A stretch of 64,000 bases of DNA from Leucobacter sp. 7(1) (GTDB lineage: Bacteria; Actinomycetota; Actinomycetes; Actinomycetales; Microbacteriaceae). The notes beneath the pieces are model-generated. The model saw nothing but the letters and a program-made list of their open reading frames with translations, ran no database searches and was not told where the DNA came from. Of this stretch, positions 14,959-23,230 are shown one piece after another. The stretch spans positions 149,048 through 213,047 of the forward strand of contig NZ_FUID01000052.1 of NCBI RefSeq assembly GCF_900163635.1. Reading direction: 5' to 3'. A program made the position numbers and the translations under genes. The stretch's first letter is position 1, and each line of letters starts with the position of its first letter.

Positions 14959-17220
14959 GTGAAGGACTCAGCACGGAAACACCGACGTAGCGCGCGTACG
15001 CTCGCGGGCCTGGCAGCACTGACGATCGGAGCCACGGGGGTGTTCACCGCGACGGCCGCGCAGGCCGCCGATCAGCAGGTCGCTGGCCTCCAGCTCGACT
15101 GGGGCTACAGCTCCTACGCCCAGTACGGGGTGTTCGGCCCCTGGGCGATGGAGGCGTCGGGGGACGGCGTATCGATCGTCTCGGTACCCGAAGCTGAGGT
15201 CGTCGGAGCCGTACCCGGAGCATCCAGCCGGGACTATCGCATTGCGTCGTTCGCGGACGGTGCCGGATCGCTCGACCCCGCCACCGGGGCTGGCACCATC
15301 ACCTGGCCCGACGCGGGAACGCTCACCGTCAACCCGGTTCGGATGATGGGCGGGCCGGATCTGTTCTTCTCAGCCCCGATCCTTGAGGTCGCCGCCGACG
15401 GCACGGCTGCCCTGAGCTTCGAGGTTGGTTCGGGGGCCGGTGCGAGCATGGGCGGCACCCCCTCCCCCGCACAGGATCCTGTGCGCACGACCGTGCTCAC
15501 CATGACCGACACGCACATCGCGGACGGGGAGCTGACGGGTACACCCGTCTTCGCCGGCCAGCACTACCGCAACGCCGAGGGCGTCCAGCAGACCCACGAA
15601 TCGGGCGGTTCCTGGCTACAGAGCTACGTCGATAGCCTTCCGGACGCCGTCCGCGCGTTCCACTACATGACCGGGGCCTCGACGCTCAACCTGCAGAAGG
15701 CGCCGCTCCCGTTCCAGGTGATCGGCGATCTCCCGGAGGGCACCGCAACAGGCGAGACCCCGCAGATCGAGCTCTTCGCGGCGGACGGGCAGACCCCGCT
15801 CGGCACCACCACGGTGAACCCCGGGGACGAGATCGTGGTGCGGGGCACCGGCTTCGACCCCGAGGCGAACAACCCCGGCGGCGACGGCAGTGGGCTCCCC
15901 ATCCCGAACAACCAGCCGCAGGGCACCTTTGTGGCATTCGGCGCAGTGGGATCCCCCTGGAAGCCGTCGGAAAACGCCCCCAGCGAGAACCGCACCCAGG
16001 TGCGCACCAACACCAAGTGGGTGCTGCTGGAATCCGTGATCGCGGCGATGCCCGCGCCACTCCAGGCCACGATGCGCGCACAGGCGATCATCCTTGACCC
16101 GACCACCGGCACGTTCGAGGGCCGGATCACGGCCGCGACCCCCAGCGAGGTTCCGACGAACGGGCAGTTCGGTGTCTACAGCTACGCGGGCGGCGCGGCA
16201 AGCGCCACGAATCCGGCGCAGGAGCTCTTCATCCCCGTCACCTATTCGGACGCACCCAAGCCCGGCGAGGGCGGGGAGACCGAGACCCCGGTCACCGGCG
16301 AGCTCGTGTGGGGCCTGAAGAAGTCCTGGCGCGACTACGTGGCCAACGTCGCCAAGGGGGCCACCCACCACAGCGCACACGCCACGATCGACGACGCTGG
16401 ACTCTTCCACTTCCCCCTCGCCACGGGCAGCAGCTACGACCCGGAAACCGGCACGGGCGTGCTGAAGTATGAGGGCCGGATCCGCTTCCAGAGCGCCCTG
16501 CACGACTTCGACATCGTGCTGCAGAACCCGCACGTCACGATCACCGACCCGAGTGCGCCGGGGATCCTCAGCGCAGAGCTCTCGACAACCACCACGGTGG
16601 GCGACCTCACGGTATCCCGCGTGGATGTCGCGAGCATCGCGCTCACCGAACCGACGGTAGTGTCGTCGGCGATCGGCAGCCGCTCAGCCGCTGCCGCAGA
16701 CCCCAGCGGCCCGGGCGCGGCACCCGCGGGCGACGCGACGTATCAGGCGAGCTGGACCGCGCAGGCCACCACGATCCTCGACACGATCCAGCCCGCAGAG
16801 CTCCACGACTTCTACGCGGGCCAGGCTGGCGATCCCGTGTCATTCGGCACCTCCCAGGTCGAGACCGTGCCGGGCACCGACCCAGCAACGGACCCCGCCA
16901 CCGACCCGGCAACGGATCCAGGGACGGACCCCGCTACCGACCCGGCAACGGACCCGGGGACGGATCCGGGGACCCACACGGACCCGGGAACGAGCACGGA
17001 CTCAAGCACGGACGGGACCGCAACCACGAAGCCCGGCACCCCCGGCAACGCGGGTACCGCATCGGCCCCGGGCCTCGTACGGACGGGCGCAGATCCCGCG
17101 CAGGGCGCACTGCTCGGTGCGGCCGCCCTGCTAATCGTCGGCGGCGTATCACTTGCACTCGCGCGCACCCGACGCTCGCGCACCGCACGCACCGCGGTGG
17201 GTGCAACGTTCCCCGAATAA
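14959..17220 (+). CDS. HtaA-domain heme-binding surface protein
   Basis: Secreted, membrane-anchored protein of 753 residues. It has a basic N-terminus and a hydrophobic signal (LAGLAALTIGATGVFTATAA) with AQA cleavage. Two HtaA-type domains lie at about 38-240 (GLQLDWGYSSYAQYG) and 446-570 (GELVWGLKKSWRDYV, the better conserved copy), separated by an Ig-like region with NPGDEIVVRGTGFDP. Then come a TDPA/TDPG repeat spacer (about 640-690), the motif LVRTG, a hydrophobic helix and an Arg-rich tail. HtaA domains bind heme for uptake in corynebacteria. The GTG start sits 5 nt behind GGGGAG; a TTG at 14935 is less likely. No hmuTUV-type transporter is adjacent. Confidence 0.87.
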   Translation: MKDSARKHRRSARTLAGLAALTIGATGVFTATAAQAADQQVAGLQLDWGYSSYAQYGVFGPWAMEASGDGVSIVSVPEAEVVGAVPGASSRDYRIASFADGAGSLDPATGAGTITWPDAGTLTVNPVRMMGGPDLFFSAPILEVAADGTAALSFEVGSGAGASMGGTPSPAQDPVRTTVLTMTDTHIADGELTGTPVFAGQHYRNAEGVQQTHESGGSWLQSYVDSLPDAVRAFHYMTGASTLNLQKAPLPFQVIGDLPEGTATGETPQIELFAADGQTPLGTTTVNPGDEIVVRGTGFDPEANNPGGDGSGLPIPNNQPQGTFVAFGAVGSPWKPSENAPSENRTQVRTNTKWVLLESVIAAMPAPLQATMRAQAIILDPTTGTFEGRITAATPSEVPTNGQFGVYSYAGGAASATNPAQELFIPVTYSDAPKPGEGGETETPVTGELVWGLKKSWRDYVANVAKGATHHSAHATIDDAGLFHFPLATGSSYDPETGTGVLKYEGRIRFQSALHDFDIVLQNPHVTITDPSAPGILSAELSTTTTVGDLTVSRVDVASIALTEPTVVSSAIGSRSAAAADPSGPGAAPAGDATYQASWTAQATTILDTIQPAELHDFYAGQAGDPVSFGTSQVETVPGTDPATDPATDPATDPGTDPATDPATDPGTDPGTHTDPGTSTDSSTDGTATTKPGTPGNAGTASAPGLVRTGADPAQGALLGAAALLIVGGVSLALARTRRSRTARTAVGATFPE
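16876..16990 (+). repeat. 12-bp tandem repeats encoding TDPA/TDPG
   Basis: About nine degenerate 12-bp units inside the HtaA gene encode a wall-spanning Thr-Asp-Pro-Ala/Gly spacer. Unit number is likely to differ between strains. Confidence 0.75.
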
Positions 17221-17232
17221 CCCGATCCGAAG

Positions 17233-17265
17233 TGCGGTCCGGGCGGCACTGCCGTCCGGACCGCA
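17233..17265 (+). terminator. Terminator hairpin after the HtaA gene
   Basis: Sixteen-bp arms (TGCGGTCCGGGCGGCA / TGCCGTCCGGACCGCA, one G-U pair) start 12 bp after the stop. No long T-run follows. Confidence 0.65.
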
Positions 17266-17297
17266 GATCTTCCGAGCCGACCCCCAAAGGAGACCCC

Positions 17298-18116
17298 GTG
17301 CTGACGTTGCGCCCGTCGCCCCCGCTGCTGCCCGAGGTGACCGCAATGGAGATTCCCTGGATCCCCGACGGCTTCCTCCTGACAACTATCGATTTCGATG
17401 TCGCCGGCCCGGTCGACTGGCTGGAGCACGCGCACGTCGAGTGCGAACTGCTCTGGTCTAATCGGGGAATGGTCACGCTCGAAGCCGACGGACGCGTGTG
17501 GGCTGTGCCGCCGGAACTTGGCGTGTGGATTCCGGCACACCTGCCGCACCGAGCGTCCGCTGAAGCCGGCGCTGAGGTGCGTGCCACCTATTTCGCGACG
17601 GACGCGAGTCAGCTCAGCGCAATGCCGAACCACGTGACTGGAGTGGCAATTACCGAGCCGCTCCGCGCACTCCTGCAGCACAACTTGCATGCCGATCTCG
17701 ACGCCGAAGCGCGGCTCCGGATGCAGCGGGTGATCCTCGACCTCCTCGCCCCGGCACCGCAGGTCTCCTTCGACCTCAGCATGCCGAGTAGTCCGCACCT
17801 CCGCAGCATTGCCCGCACGATCCTCGCCGATCCGGCCGACAAACGCACAACGAGCGACTGGGCGACGATATGCGGCATGCACTCGCGCACGCTCGCCCGG
17901 CAGTTCACGAGCGAGACCGGGATGACATTCACGCAGTGGCGGATCTTGGCCCGCCTTCAACTCGCAATCCGCGAGCTTGCAGATGGACACCAGGTCGCCC
18001 GCGTATCTCGGAGCCTGGGGTACCGAAACACGTCGACCTTCATCGACCATTTCCGGACGCTTACCGGGCAAACACCCGCAGCCTACACGCGAACTGACGC
18101 CGTACTCAGGGCCTAG
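17298..18116 (+). CDS. AraC-family transcriptional regulator with cupin sensor domain
   Basis: Protein of 272 residues. A cupin-like N-terminal half (HAHVECELLWSNRGMVTLEA, VWAVPPELGVWIPAHLPHR) may bind a small ligand. The C-terminal half has two AraC HTH motifs (WATICGMHSRTLARQFTSET and VARVSRSLGYRNTSTFIDHF, ending FRTLTGQTPAAYTR). The GTG lies 5 nt after AAGGAG. Its place between the HtaA gene and the siderophore importer, in the same direction, suggests it activates iron-source uptake genes, as AraC proteins such as YbtA or AlcR do with siderophores. The effector is unknown. Confidence 0.88.
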   Translation: MLTLRPSPPLLPEVTAMEIPWIPDGFLLTTIDFDVAGPVDWLEHAHVECELLWSNRGMVTLEADGRVWAVPPELGVWIPAHLPHRASAEAGAEVRATYFATDASQLSAMPNHVTGVAITEPLRALLQHNLHADLDAEARLRMQRVILDLLAPAPQVSFDLSMPSSPHLRSIARTILADPADKRTTSDWATICGMHSRTLARQFTSETGMTFTQWRILARLQLAIRELADGHQVARVSRSLGYRNTSTFIDHFRTLTGQTPAAYTRTDAVLRA

Positions 18117-18175
18117 CGTGTTCCGAAACCGGTACAGCTTGTCGCCAAATCACGCGCGCAGGCGAATACAGTAAC

Positions 18176-18194
18176 CAAGGTCACCCTTACCTAC
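18176..18194 (-). promoter_or_regulatory. DtxR/IdeR-like iron box upstream of the siderophore importer
   Basis: On the minus strand the 19 bases GTAGGTAAGGGTGACCTTG match 13 of 19 positions of the DtxR consensus, including both AGGT and ACCT half sites. It lies 53 bp before the start of the binding-protein gene. Confidence 0.6.
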
Positions 18195-18247
18195 GTCAGA
18201 TGGGATCACTCCTGTCTGACGTTTCTGATGTACCGAGCAGGAGCATG

Positions 18248-19252
18248 ATGTCCCTCTTCCCCTCAGCCCGATCAACGCGACGGGTGCTGGGCGGCCTTGC
18301 CGCCGCGGCCACGATCCTCGCACTCGCCGCCTGCGGGACTCCCAGCGGCGACACTGCCGCCGACACCCGCACCTACGAAAGCGACTTCGGAGCCGTCGAG
18401 ATCCCCCAGGACATCGAACGGGTAGTATCAATCGATTTCTACACGCCCGCGGCCCTGCAGGACATCGGCATCACCCCCGTGGGCGTGGTGAACAGCTACT
18501 TCACCGACACCGAAGGTGACGCGATCCCGCTGGAGTACAGCGAAGCAATCCGAGAAGCGGGTGCTGACTCCATCGGTGAATACTACGAGCTGAACCTCGA
18601 GGCGATCGTGCAGGCGAAGCCGGATCTCGTACTCGCCACACAGGATTTCCTGCCGCTCGATGACCCGATGCGTCCCGAGATCGAAAAGATCGCCCCGATC
18701 ATCACGTTCAACGCACGCGACGGCGAGGCCTGGCGCACCCGCTCGGTCGAGCTCGCGAAGATCTTCGATAAGGAGGCTGAGCTTCAGCCCCTCGTAGACG
18801 AGTACACCGAGCGACGTGACGAAATTGCGACGAAGTACGCAGACATCCTTGCGAACAACACGTTTACCCTGCTGGGCCCGGACCCTGACGAGTGGGGCAC
18901 CTACGGGAGCAAGCACTTCATGACCCCGATACTGCGCGATCTCGGTGCCAAGTTCCGCGAGCAGCAGGACGACGAGGTCACCAAGGACGGTTTCCCCGAG
19001 TGGTTCTCCTACGAAGAACTCGGACGCCTGAGCAATGCCGACATCATCCTGCTGCGCGACAGCCCCCAGGAGAACATCGACGCGCTCGCGAAGAACACGC
19101 TGTGGAACAATCTGCCCGCAGTCCAGAACGGCATGGTCTTTGATTACATCGATCGTGGTCCGACGGGATCGTTCGGTTGGGCGCTGCAGAACCTCGACGA
19201 TCTTGAGGAACGTTTCGCCGAGATCCAGTCGAAGGTCGATGCCGCGCAGTGA
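18248..19252 (+). CDS. Iron-siderophore ABC transporter, substrate-binding lipoprotein
   Basis: Lipoprotein of 334 residues. The signal peptide RRVLGGLAAAATILALAAC ends in a lipobox (LAAC, Cys29). The mature part is a FepB/FhuD-type class III binding protein: ERVVSIDFYTPAALQDIGIT, LNLEAIVQAKPDLVLATQDF, EIEKIAPIITFNARDG and DIILLRDSPQE. It captures ferric siderophores outside the membrane for the FecCD permeases encoded downstream. Two consecutive ATGs follow AGGAG; I choose the second (spacing 4). Its TGA overlaps the GTG of the reductase gene. No siderophore synthesis genes are present, so it may take up xenosiderophores. Confidence 0.9.
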   Translation: MSLFPSARSTRRVLGGLAAAATILALAACGTPSGDTAADTRTYESDFGAVEIPQDIERVVSIDFYTPAALQDIGITPVGVVNSYFTDTEGDAIPLEYSEAIREAGADSIGEYYELNLEAIVQAKPDLVLATQDFLPLDDPMRPEIEKIAPIITFNARDGEAWRTRSVELAKIFDKEAELQPLVDEYTERRDEIATKYADILANNTFTLLGPDPDEWGTYGSKHFMTPILRDLGAKFREQQDDEVTKDGFPEWFSYEELGRLSNADIILLRDSPQENIDALAKNTLWNNLPAVQNGMVFDYIDRGPTGSFGWALQNLDDLEERFAEIQSKVDAAQ

Positions 19253-20121
19253 GTGACACTCTTTTTGTCGCTGAGGTGACGCGCACCGCCTGGGTCACCC
19301 CCGGGATGGTGCGCGTCACCTTTGGCGGCCCCGGCCTCACCGGATTCACCACCACCGGCATCGGCGACGAGTTTGTGCGCGTCCGGTTTCCCGGCCCCAG
19401 TGGCGAGCTGTCTCTCCCGTACCAGGACGCGGCAGGAGCGTGGCACGAGCCCCCGGATAGTGACGCCCACATCGAGCCATACACGATTCGCCGCCACGAT
19501 GCGGACACTGGCGAAGTCGACGTCGACCTCGTTGTGCACGGTCATGGCCGCGCCGGCACCTGGGGTGCGCACGCGAAGGCCGGCGACCGCGTGGCGTTTG
19601 GGCAGCCGCGCGGACTGTACGAGCCGCCGGCTGATGCCGAGTTGCAGGTGTTTGTGACCGACGCGACCGGGATTCCGGCGCTGGCCCGTCTCGCCGCCCA
19701 GCTCGCCCCCGGTGTGCGCGCAGTGGCAACCGTTGAGATCGCGGAGGACTCGCATCGACAGGATCTCGGCACTGACCGCGTACAGGTCGAGTGGGTCGTG
19801 GGCCGCGGCAACGGTGTCGGCCCCTCCGCAATCACCGAAGCGCTACGCGCGATACCCATCACCGATGACTGCTACGTCTGGGTAGCCGGTGAGGCCGGTG
19901 AACTGCGCGATGCCCGGCGCTACCTGCGCCACGAGCGCGGCCTCGCCCCGAAGCAATACGCGGTGATCGGCTACTGGCGCGACAAGCAGGAGGAGTGGCT
20001 GGAACGCTACGAATCTCTCGATGCCACCACAATGCAGGCGCTGCAGTCAATCTGGGATGGGAATGACGAGGAACTCAACCGAGATCGCTACGACACCCGG
20101 CTCGCCGAGCTCGGACTCTAG
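19249..20121 (+). CDS. Siderophore-interacting protein (FAD/NAD(P)H ferric-siderophore reductase)
   Basis: Cytoplasmic flavoprotein of 290 residues that reduces Fe3+-siderophore to release iron. It has the SIP FAD-binding domain (TPGMVRVTFGGPGLTGFTTT, EPYTIRRHD, VVHGHGRAGTWGAHAKAGDR) and the C-terminal NAD(P)H domain ending with WVAGEAGELRDARRYLRHER, YAVIGYWRDKQEE and the long helical tail typical of ViuB-type proteins. The GTG start overlaps the stop of the binding-protein gene as GTGA. A second SIP with its own iron box lies at 41365, giving two reductases in 22 kb. Confidence 0.93.
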   Translation: MSDTLFVAEVTRTAWVTPGMVRVTFGGPGLTGFTTTGIGDEFVRVRFPGPSGELSLPYQDAAGAWHEPPDSDAHIEPYTIRRHDADTGEVDVDLVVHGHGRAGTWGAHAKAGDRVAFGQPRGLYEPPADAELQVFVTDATGIPALARLAAQLAPGVRAVATVEIAEDSHRQDLGTDRVQVEWVVGRGNGVGPSAITEALRAIPITDDCYVWVAGEAGELRDARRYLRHERGLAPKQYAVIGYWRDKQEEWLERYESLDATTMQALQSIWDGNDEELNRDRYDTRLAELGL

Positions 20122-20125
20122 GCCG

Positions 20126-21208
20126 ATGCTCCAGACTGCGGCATCTACTGCGCCCCGGGACAGGCCGCCCGCAGACCGCTCAACATCGGCGCCGGATCAC
20201 CGCGGCCCGGGTACGGCGTCGAAGCGCGCCCTATTCCTCGGTGCGTGCTGCATCCTCCTCGCCATGGCTCTGGCGCTGGGGCTCTGGGTAGGTGCGCGCT
20301 CCCTCGATTTCGGAGACGTGTGGCGGGTACTCTGGCACGCGGATGGTTCCGAGGCCTCGTACATCGTGCATGAGATGCGGCTTCCGCGATCGCTCCTCGC
20401 ACTTGTGATCGGCCTGGCGCTCGGCGTGGCCGGCGCACTGATCCAGGCGCTCACACGCAACCCGCTCGCCGACACCGGAATCCTCGGGGTCGGCGCGGGT
20501 GCGAGCTTTGCCGTGGTTGTGGGGGTCGCGTTCTTTGGCGTGACCTCATTCAGCCAGTACATGTGGCTGGCGTTTCTCGGCGCTGTCGTGGTCACGGTGC
20601 TGGTCTACGCGTTGGGATCGATTGGCTCACTCGGCGCGACCCCGGTCAGGCTCACCCTTGTCGGCGTGGCTCTGGGCGCGCTCCTCGGCGGATTCTCTTC
20701 TGCGATCACCATGCTCAATCCCGACAGCTTCTCGGACGTGTTGCGGTGGAGCGCAGGATCCCTCGCGGGGCGAGGCTGGGACACCCTCGAGGCGGTCCTG
20801 CTTCCCATTGGGATAGGGCTGCTCATTGCGCTCGGCAGTGGGAGGCCGCTCAACGCTGTGTCACTCGGAGATGATGTGGCCCGGTCGCTGGGGGCCAACG
20901 TGCTGCGCACCCGAATTCTTGTCATTGTCTCCGTGACGCTGCTCGCCGGTGCCGCCGCGGCGGCGACCGGACCGGTCGGGTTCGTGGGACTGATGGTGCC
21001 ACATGTGGTCCGCTGGTTCACCGGGCCGGATCAGCGCTGGATCATCCCGTTCTCAGCCGTCGGGGCGGCGCTCCTGCTGCTCGCCGCTGATGTGCTCGGC
21101 CGCGTGGTGCTCGCACCGCGTGAGCTCGAAGTCGGCATCGTGACCGCGTTCATCGGGGCCCCCGTCCTGATCGCCCTTGCCCGTCGCAGAAACGTGAGCG
21201 CCCTATGA
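20126..21208 (+). CDS. FecCD-family siderophore ABC transporter permease (first)
   Basis: Permease of 360 residues with a 45-residue hydrophilic N-terminus and eight to ten membrane helices. Family motifs include MRLPRSLLALVIGLALGVAG, LTRNPLADTGILGVGAGAS, GDDVARSLGANV and TGPVGFVGLMVPHVVRWFTG, the last holding the ATPase-contact region. The ATG at 20126 is 4 bp after the SIP stop. The frame is open further upstream but overlaps the SIP gene. It pairs with the next gene, ATGA-overlapped, to form a heterodimeric channel. Confidence 0.93.
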   Translation: MLQTAASTAPRDRPPADRSTSAPDHRGPGTASKRALFLGACCILLAMALALGLWVGARSLDFGDVWRVLWHADGSEASYIVHEMRLPRSLLALVIGLALGVAGALIQALTRNPLADTGILGVGAGASFAVVVGVAFFGVTSFSQYMWLAFLGAVVVTVLVYALGSIGSLGATPVRLTLVGVALGALLGGFSSAITMLNPDSFSDVLRWSAGSLAGRGWDTLEAVLLPIGIGLLIALGSGRPLNAVSLGDDVARSLGANVLRTRILVIVSVTLLAGAAAAATGPVGFVGLMVPHVVRWFTGPDQRWIIPFSAVGAALLLLAADVLGRVVLAPRELEVGIVTAFIGAPVLIALARRRNVSAL

Positions 21209-22278
21209 GTACGTCGACCGTCCCTGCCCCCGGCTCCCCTGTTGACTTCGGGAGCCGTCAGGTCACCGCGCAGCGGAAACTGTGGTCGTTCACGGTGTCG
21301 CTTCGCGGTGTGGTTGTCACCGCGGTACTCGCCGCACTCACCTGCGCGGTCATGATCATCTCAATTGGCTCCGGCAGCACCGATATTCCGCTCTCCGAGG
21401 TTCTCGGCGGGCTCCTCGGCACCGCGGATGACGGCACTATCTTGGTGGTGCGTGAGTGGCGATTGCCGCGCGCGCTGCTCGCAGGGCTGTTCGGGCTCGC
21501 ACTCGGGATGAGCGGCGCGATATTTCAGTCTCTGACCAGAAACCCACTGGGCTCCCCGGACATCATCGGCTTCTCAGCGGGCTCCTATTCTGGCGCGCTC
21601 GTGGTGCTACTGATCACCGGCGGCGGGTACTTCGCTGTCGCGCTCGGTGCCCTGACCGGCGGTATCCTGACGGCGTTTGTGGTGTTCGTATTGGCGTATC
21701 GACGCGGCGTGCAGGGGTTCCGGCTCATCATCGTCGGCATCGGCGTCTCGGCGATGCTCTCGGCCTTCAATACGTATCTGATGTTGAAAGCCGCACCAGG
21801 CGAACAGCTCACGGCGGCGGTCTGGGGCAGCGGGTCCCTGAACGGCCTCACAATTGAGACACTGCTTCCCGTGCTGGTGGTACTCGCAGTGCTCCTGGTT
21901 CCCGCCCTTGCACTGGCACCGGCGCTGCGGGTGCTCGAACTCGGCGATGATGCGGCTGGATCCCTCGGTTCCCGCCCCACCACGGCCAGGCTCGCCGCGA
22001 TCCTCGTCGGCGTGGCACTCACCGCGCTCGTCACCGCGTCTGCGGGTCCTATCGCGTTCATTGCCCTTGTCGCTCCGCAGATCGCTCGTCGACTCACCCG
22101 CTCGGCCGGAGTCGGGCTGATCGCCGCGGGAATGACCGGTGCGCTCCTGCTCGTCGTGAGCGATTGTCTCGCGCAGCGCGTGTTCGCTCCACTCCAGCTC
22201 CCCGTCGGCATCGTGACCGTGTCGATCGGCGGCCTCTACTTCATCTGGCTGTTGGTGCGCGAGACCCGTCGCCGCTAG
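21205..22278 (+). CDS. FecCD-family siderophore ABC transporter permease (second)
   Basis: Permease of 357 residues. Motifs are VREWRLPRALLAGLFGLALG, SLTRNPLGSPDIIGFSAGSY, LRVLELGDDAAGSLGSRPTT and AGPIAFIALVAPQIARRLTR. It starts at an ATG overlapping the upstream TGA and is 60 bp from the ATPase gene. Sequence differs clearly from the first permease, as usual for FepD/FepG-type pairs. Confidence 0.93.
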   Translation: MSTSTVPAPGSPVDFGSRQVTAQRKLWSFTVSLRGVVVTAVLAALTCAVMIISIGSGSTDIPLSEVLGGLLGTADDGTILVVREWRLPRALLAGLFGLALGMSGAIFQSLTRNPLGSPDIIGFSAGSYSGALVVLLITGGGYFAVALGALTGGILTAFVVFVLAYRRGVQGFRLIIVGIGVSAMLSAFNTYLMLKAAPGEQLTAAVWGSGSLNGLTIETLLPVLVVLAVLLVPALALAPALRVLELGDDAAGSLGSRPTTARLAAILVGVALTALVTASAGPIAFIALVAPQIARRLTRSAGVGLIAAGMTGALLLVVSDCLAQRVFAPLQLPVGIVTVSIGGLYFIWLLVRETRRR

Positions 22279-22338
22279 CGCGTTGCTCACCGCTCCCAGC
22301 CACTCACCCCACCCCACCACCTCCCGGAAAGCCTGCCC

Positions 22339-23163
22339 ATGCATCCCCTGACCCCCGTTGACCTCACGTCGCGCTTGCACAGCACCGACGTCACGCTCGC
22401 CTACGACAAGCGGGTCATCTCAGAGCACCTCAACGTTGCGGTCCCCGACGATTCGTTCACCGTGATCGTGGGGCCCAACGCCTGCGGCAAGTCCACGCTG
22501 CTGCGCGCGCTCGCCCGGTTGCTTCGTCCGAGCGCAGGCCACGTTATCCTTGATGGCCGCGCCGTTCACGCGATGCCGGCGAAGGCGTTTGCCCGAAGCG
22601 TGGGGCTGCTCCCCCAGTCTTCACTCGCCCCCGATGGAATCGTGGTCGCGGATCTCGTCTCCCGTGGCAGGTATCCGCACCAAGGGTTGATCCGGCAGTG
22701 GTCTCCTGACGATGCCCGCGCGGTTGCGGCGGCTCTGGCCGCCACGAACACAACGGACCTCTCGACGCGGCTGATTGACGAGTTGTCCGGCGGGCAACGG
22801 CAGCGCGTGTGGGTCGCGATGGCACTCGCGCAGGAGACGCCGCTCCTGCTCCTCGACGAGCCCACCACGTTCCTCGACATCGCCCACCAGATCGAGCTGC
22901 TCGAGCTGTTTCGCCGCTTGCACGGCGAGGGGCGCACGCTCGTGGCGGTGCTGCACGACCTGAACCACGCCGCCCGATATGCCACGCACATCATCGCGAT
23001 GAAGGACGGCCGGGTGGTCGCCGAGGGGCCGCCACACGAAATCGTTACAGCGGAGCTGGTGCGCGAGGTGTTCGACCTCGAGTGCCTCGTGGTGCCGGAT
23101 CCGGTGGCCGGGAGTCCAATGGTGGTGCCACTCGGGACCGCGGCATTGCACGCGCAGCCCTGA
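22339..23163 (+). CDS. Siderophore ABC transporter ATP-binding protein (FepC-like)
   Basis: ATPase of 274 residues. Walker A is GPNACGKST with Ala where family members have Gly, which should be tolerated. The Q-loop is VGLLPQSS, the signature LSGGQRQRVWVAMALAQE, Walker B LLLLDEPTTFLD, and the H-loop VLHDLNHAARY. LAPDGIVVADLVSRGRYPHQ is typical of ferric-siderophore ATPases. It is the last gene of the importer. A 67-bp gap with an operator follows before the YhgE operon. Confidence 0.94.
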   Translation: MHPLTPVDLTSRLHSTDVTLAYDKRVISEHLNVAVPDDSFTVIVGPNACGKSTLLRALARLLRPSAGHVILDGRAVHAMPAKAFARSVGLLPQSSLAPDGIVVADLVSRGRYPHQGLIRQWSPDDARAVAAALAATNTTDLSTRLIDELSGGQRQRVWVAMALAQETPLLLLDEPTTFLDIAHQIELLELFRRLHGEGRTLVAVLHDLNHAARYATHIIAMKDGRVVAEGPPHEIVTAELVREVFDLECLVVPDPVAGSPMVVPLGTAALHAQP

Positions 23164-23191
23164 GCGAACAACAAGCACGACATTTCCCACT

Positions 23192-23217
23192 TAACTTGCA
23201 CACTGGTGTGCAAGTTA
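23192..23217. promoter_or_regulatory. 26-bp inverted-repeat operator of the yhgE-yhgE-tetR operon
   Basis: Perfect 12-bp arms TAACTTGCACAC / GTGTGCAAGTTA around a 2-bp centre TG. It overlaps the predicted promoter of the operon and ends 13 bp before the start codon. A TetR gene is third in the operon, so autorepression is likely. Confidence 0.75.
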
Positions 23218-23224
23218 TTACAGT
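23196..23224 (+). promoter_or_regulatory. Predicted promoter giving a leaderless transcript
   Basis: TTGCAC (23196-23201), a 17-bp spacer and TACAGT (23219-23224) place the transcription start about 7 bp on, at the GTG of the first YhgE gene (23231). That gene has no Shine-Dalgarno sequence. The -35 and spacer are covered by the palindrome. Confidence 0.5.
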
Positions 23225-23230
23225 CGTTGT

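Noticed and set aside
15616..18071. Minus-strand open frames of 305 and 419 codons
   Set aside because: They are antisense to the HtaA and AraC genes, and the VPGSVAGSV repeats merely mirror the TDPA/TDPG repeats.
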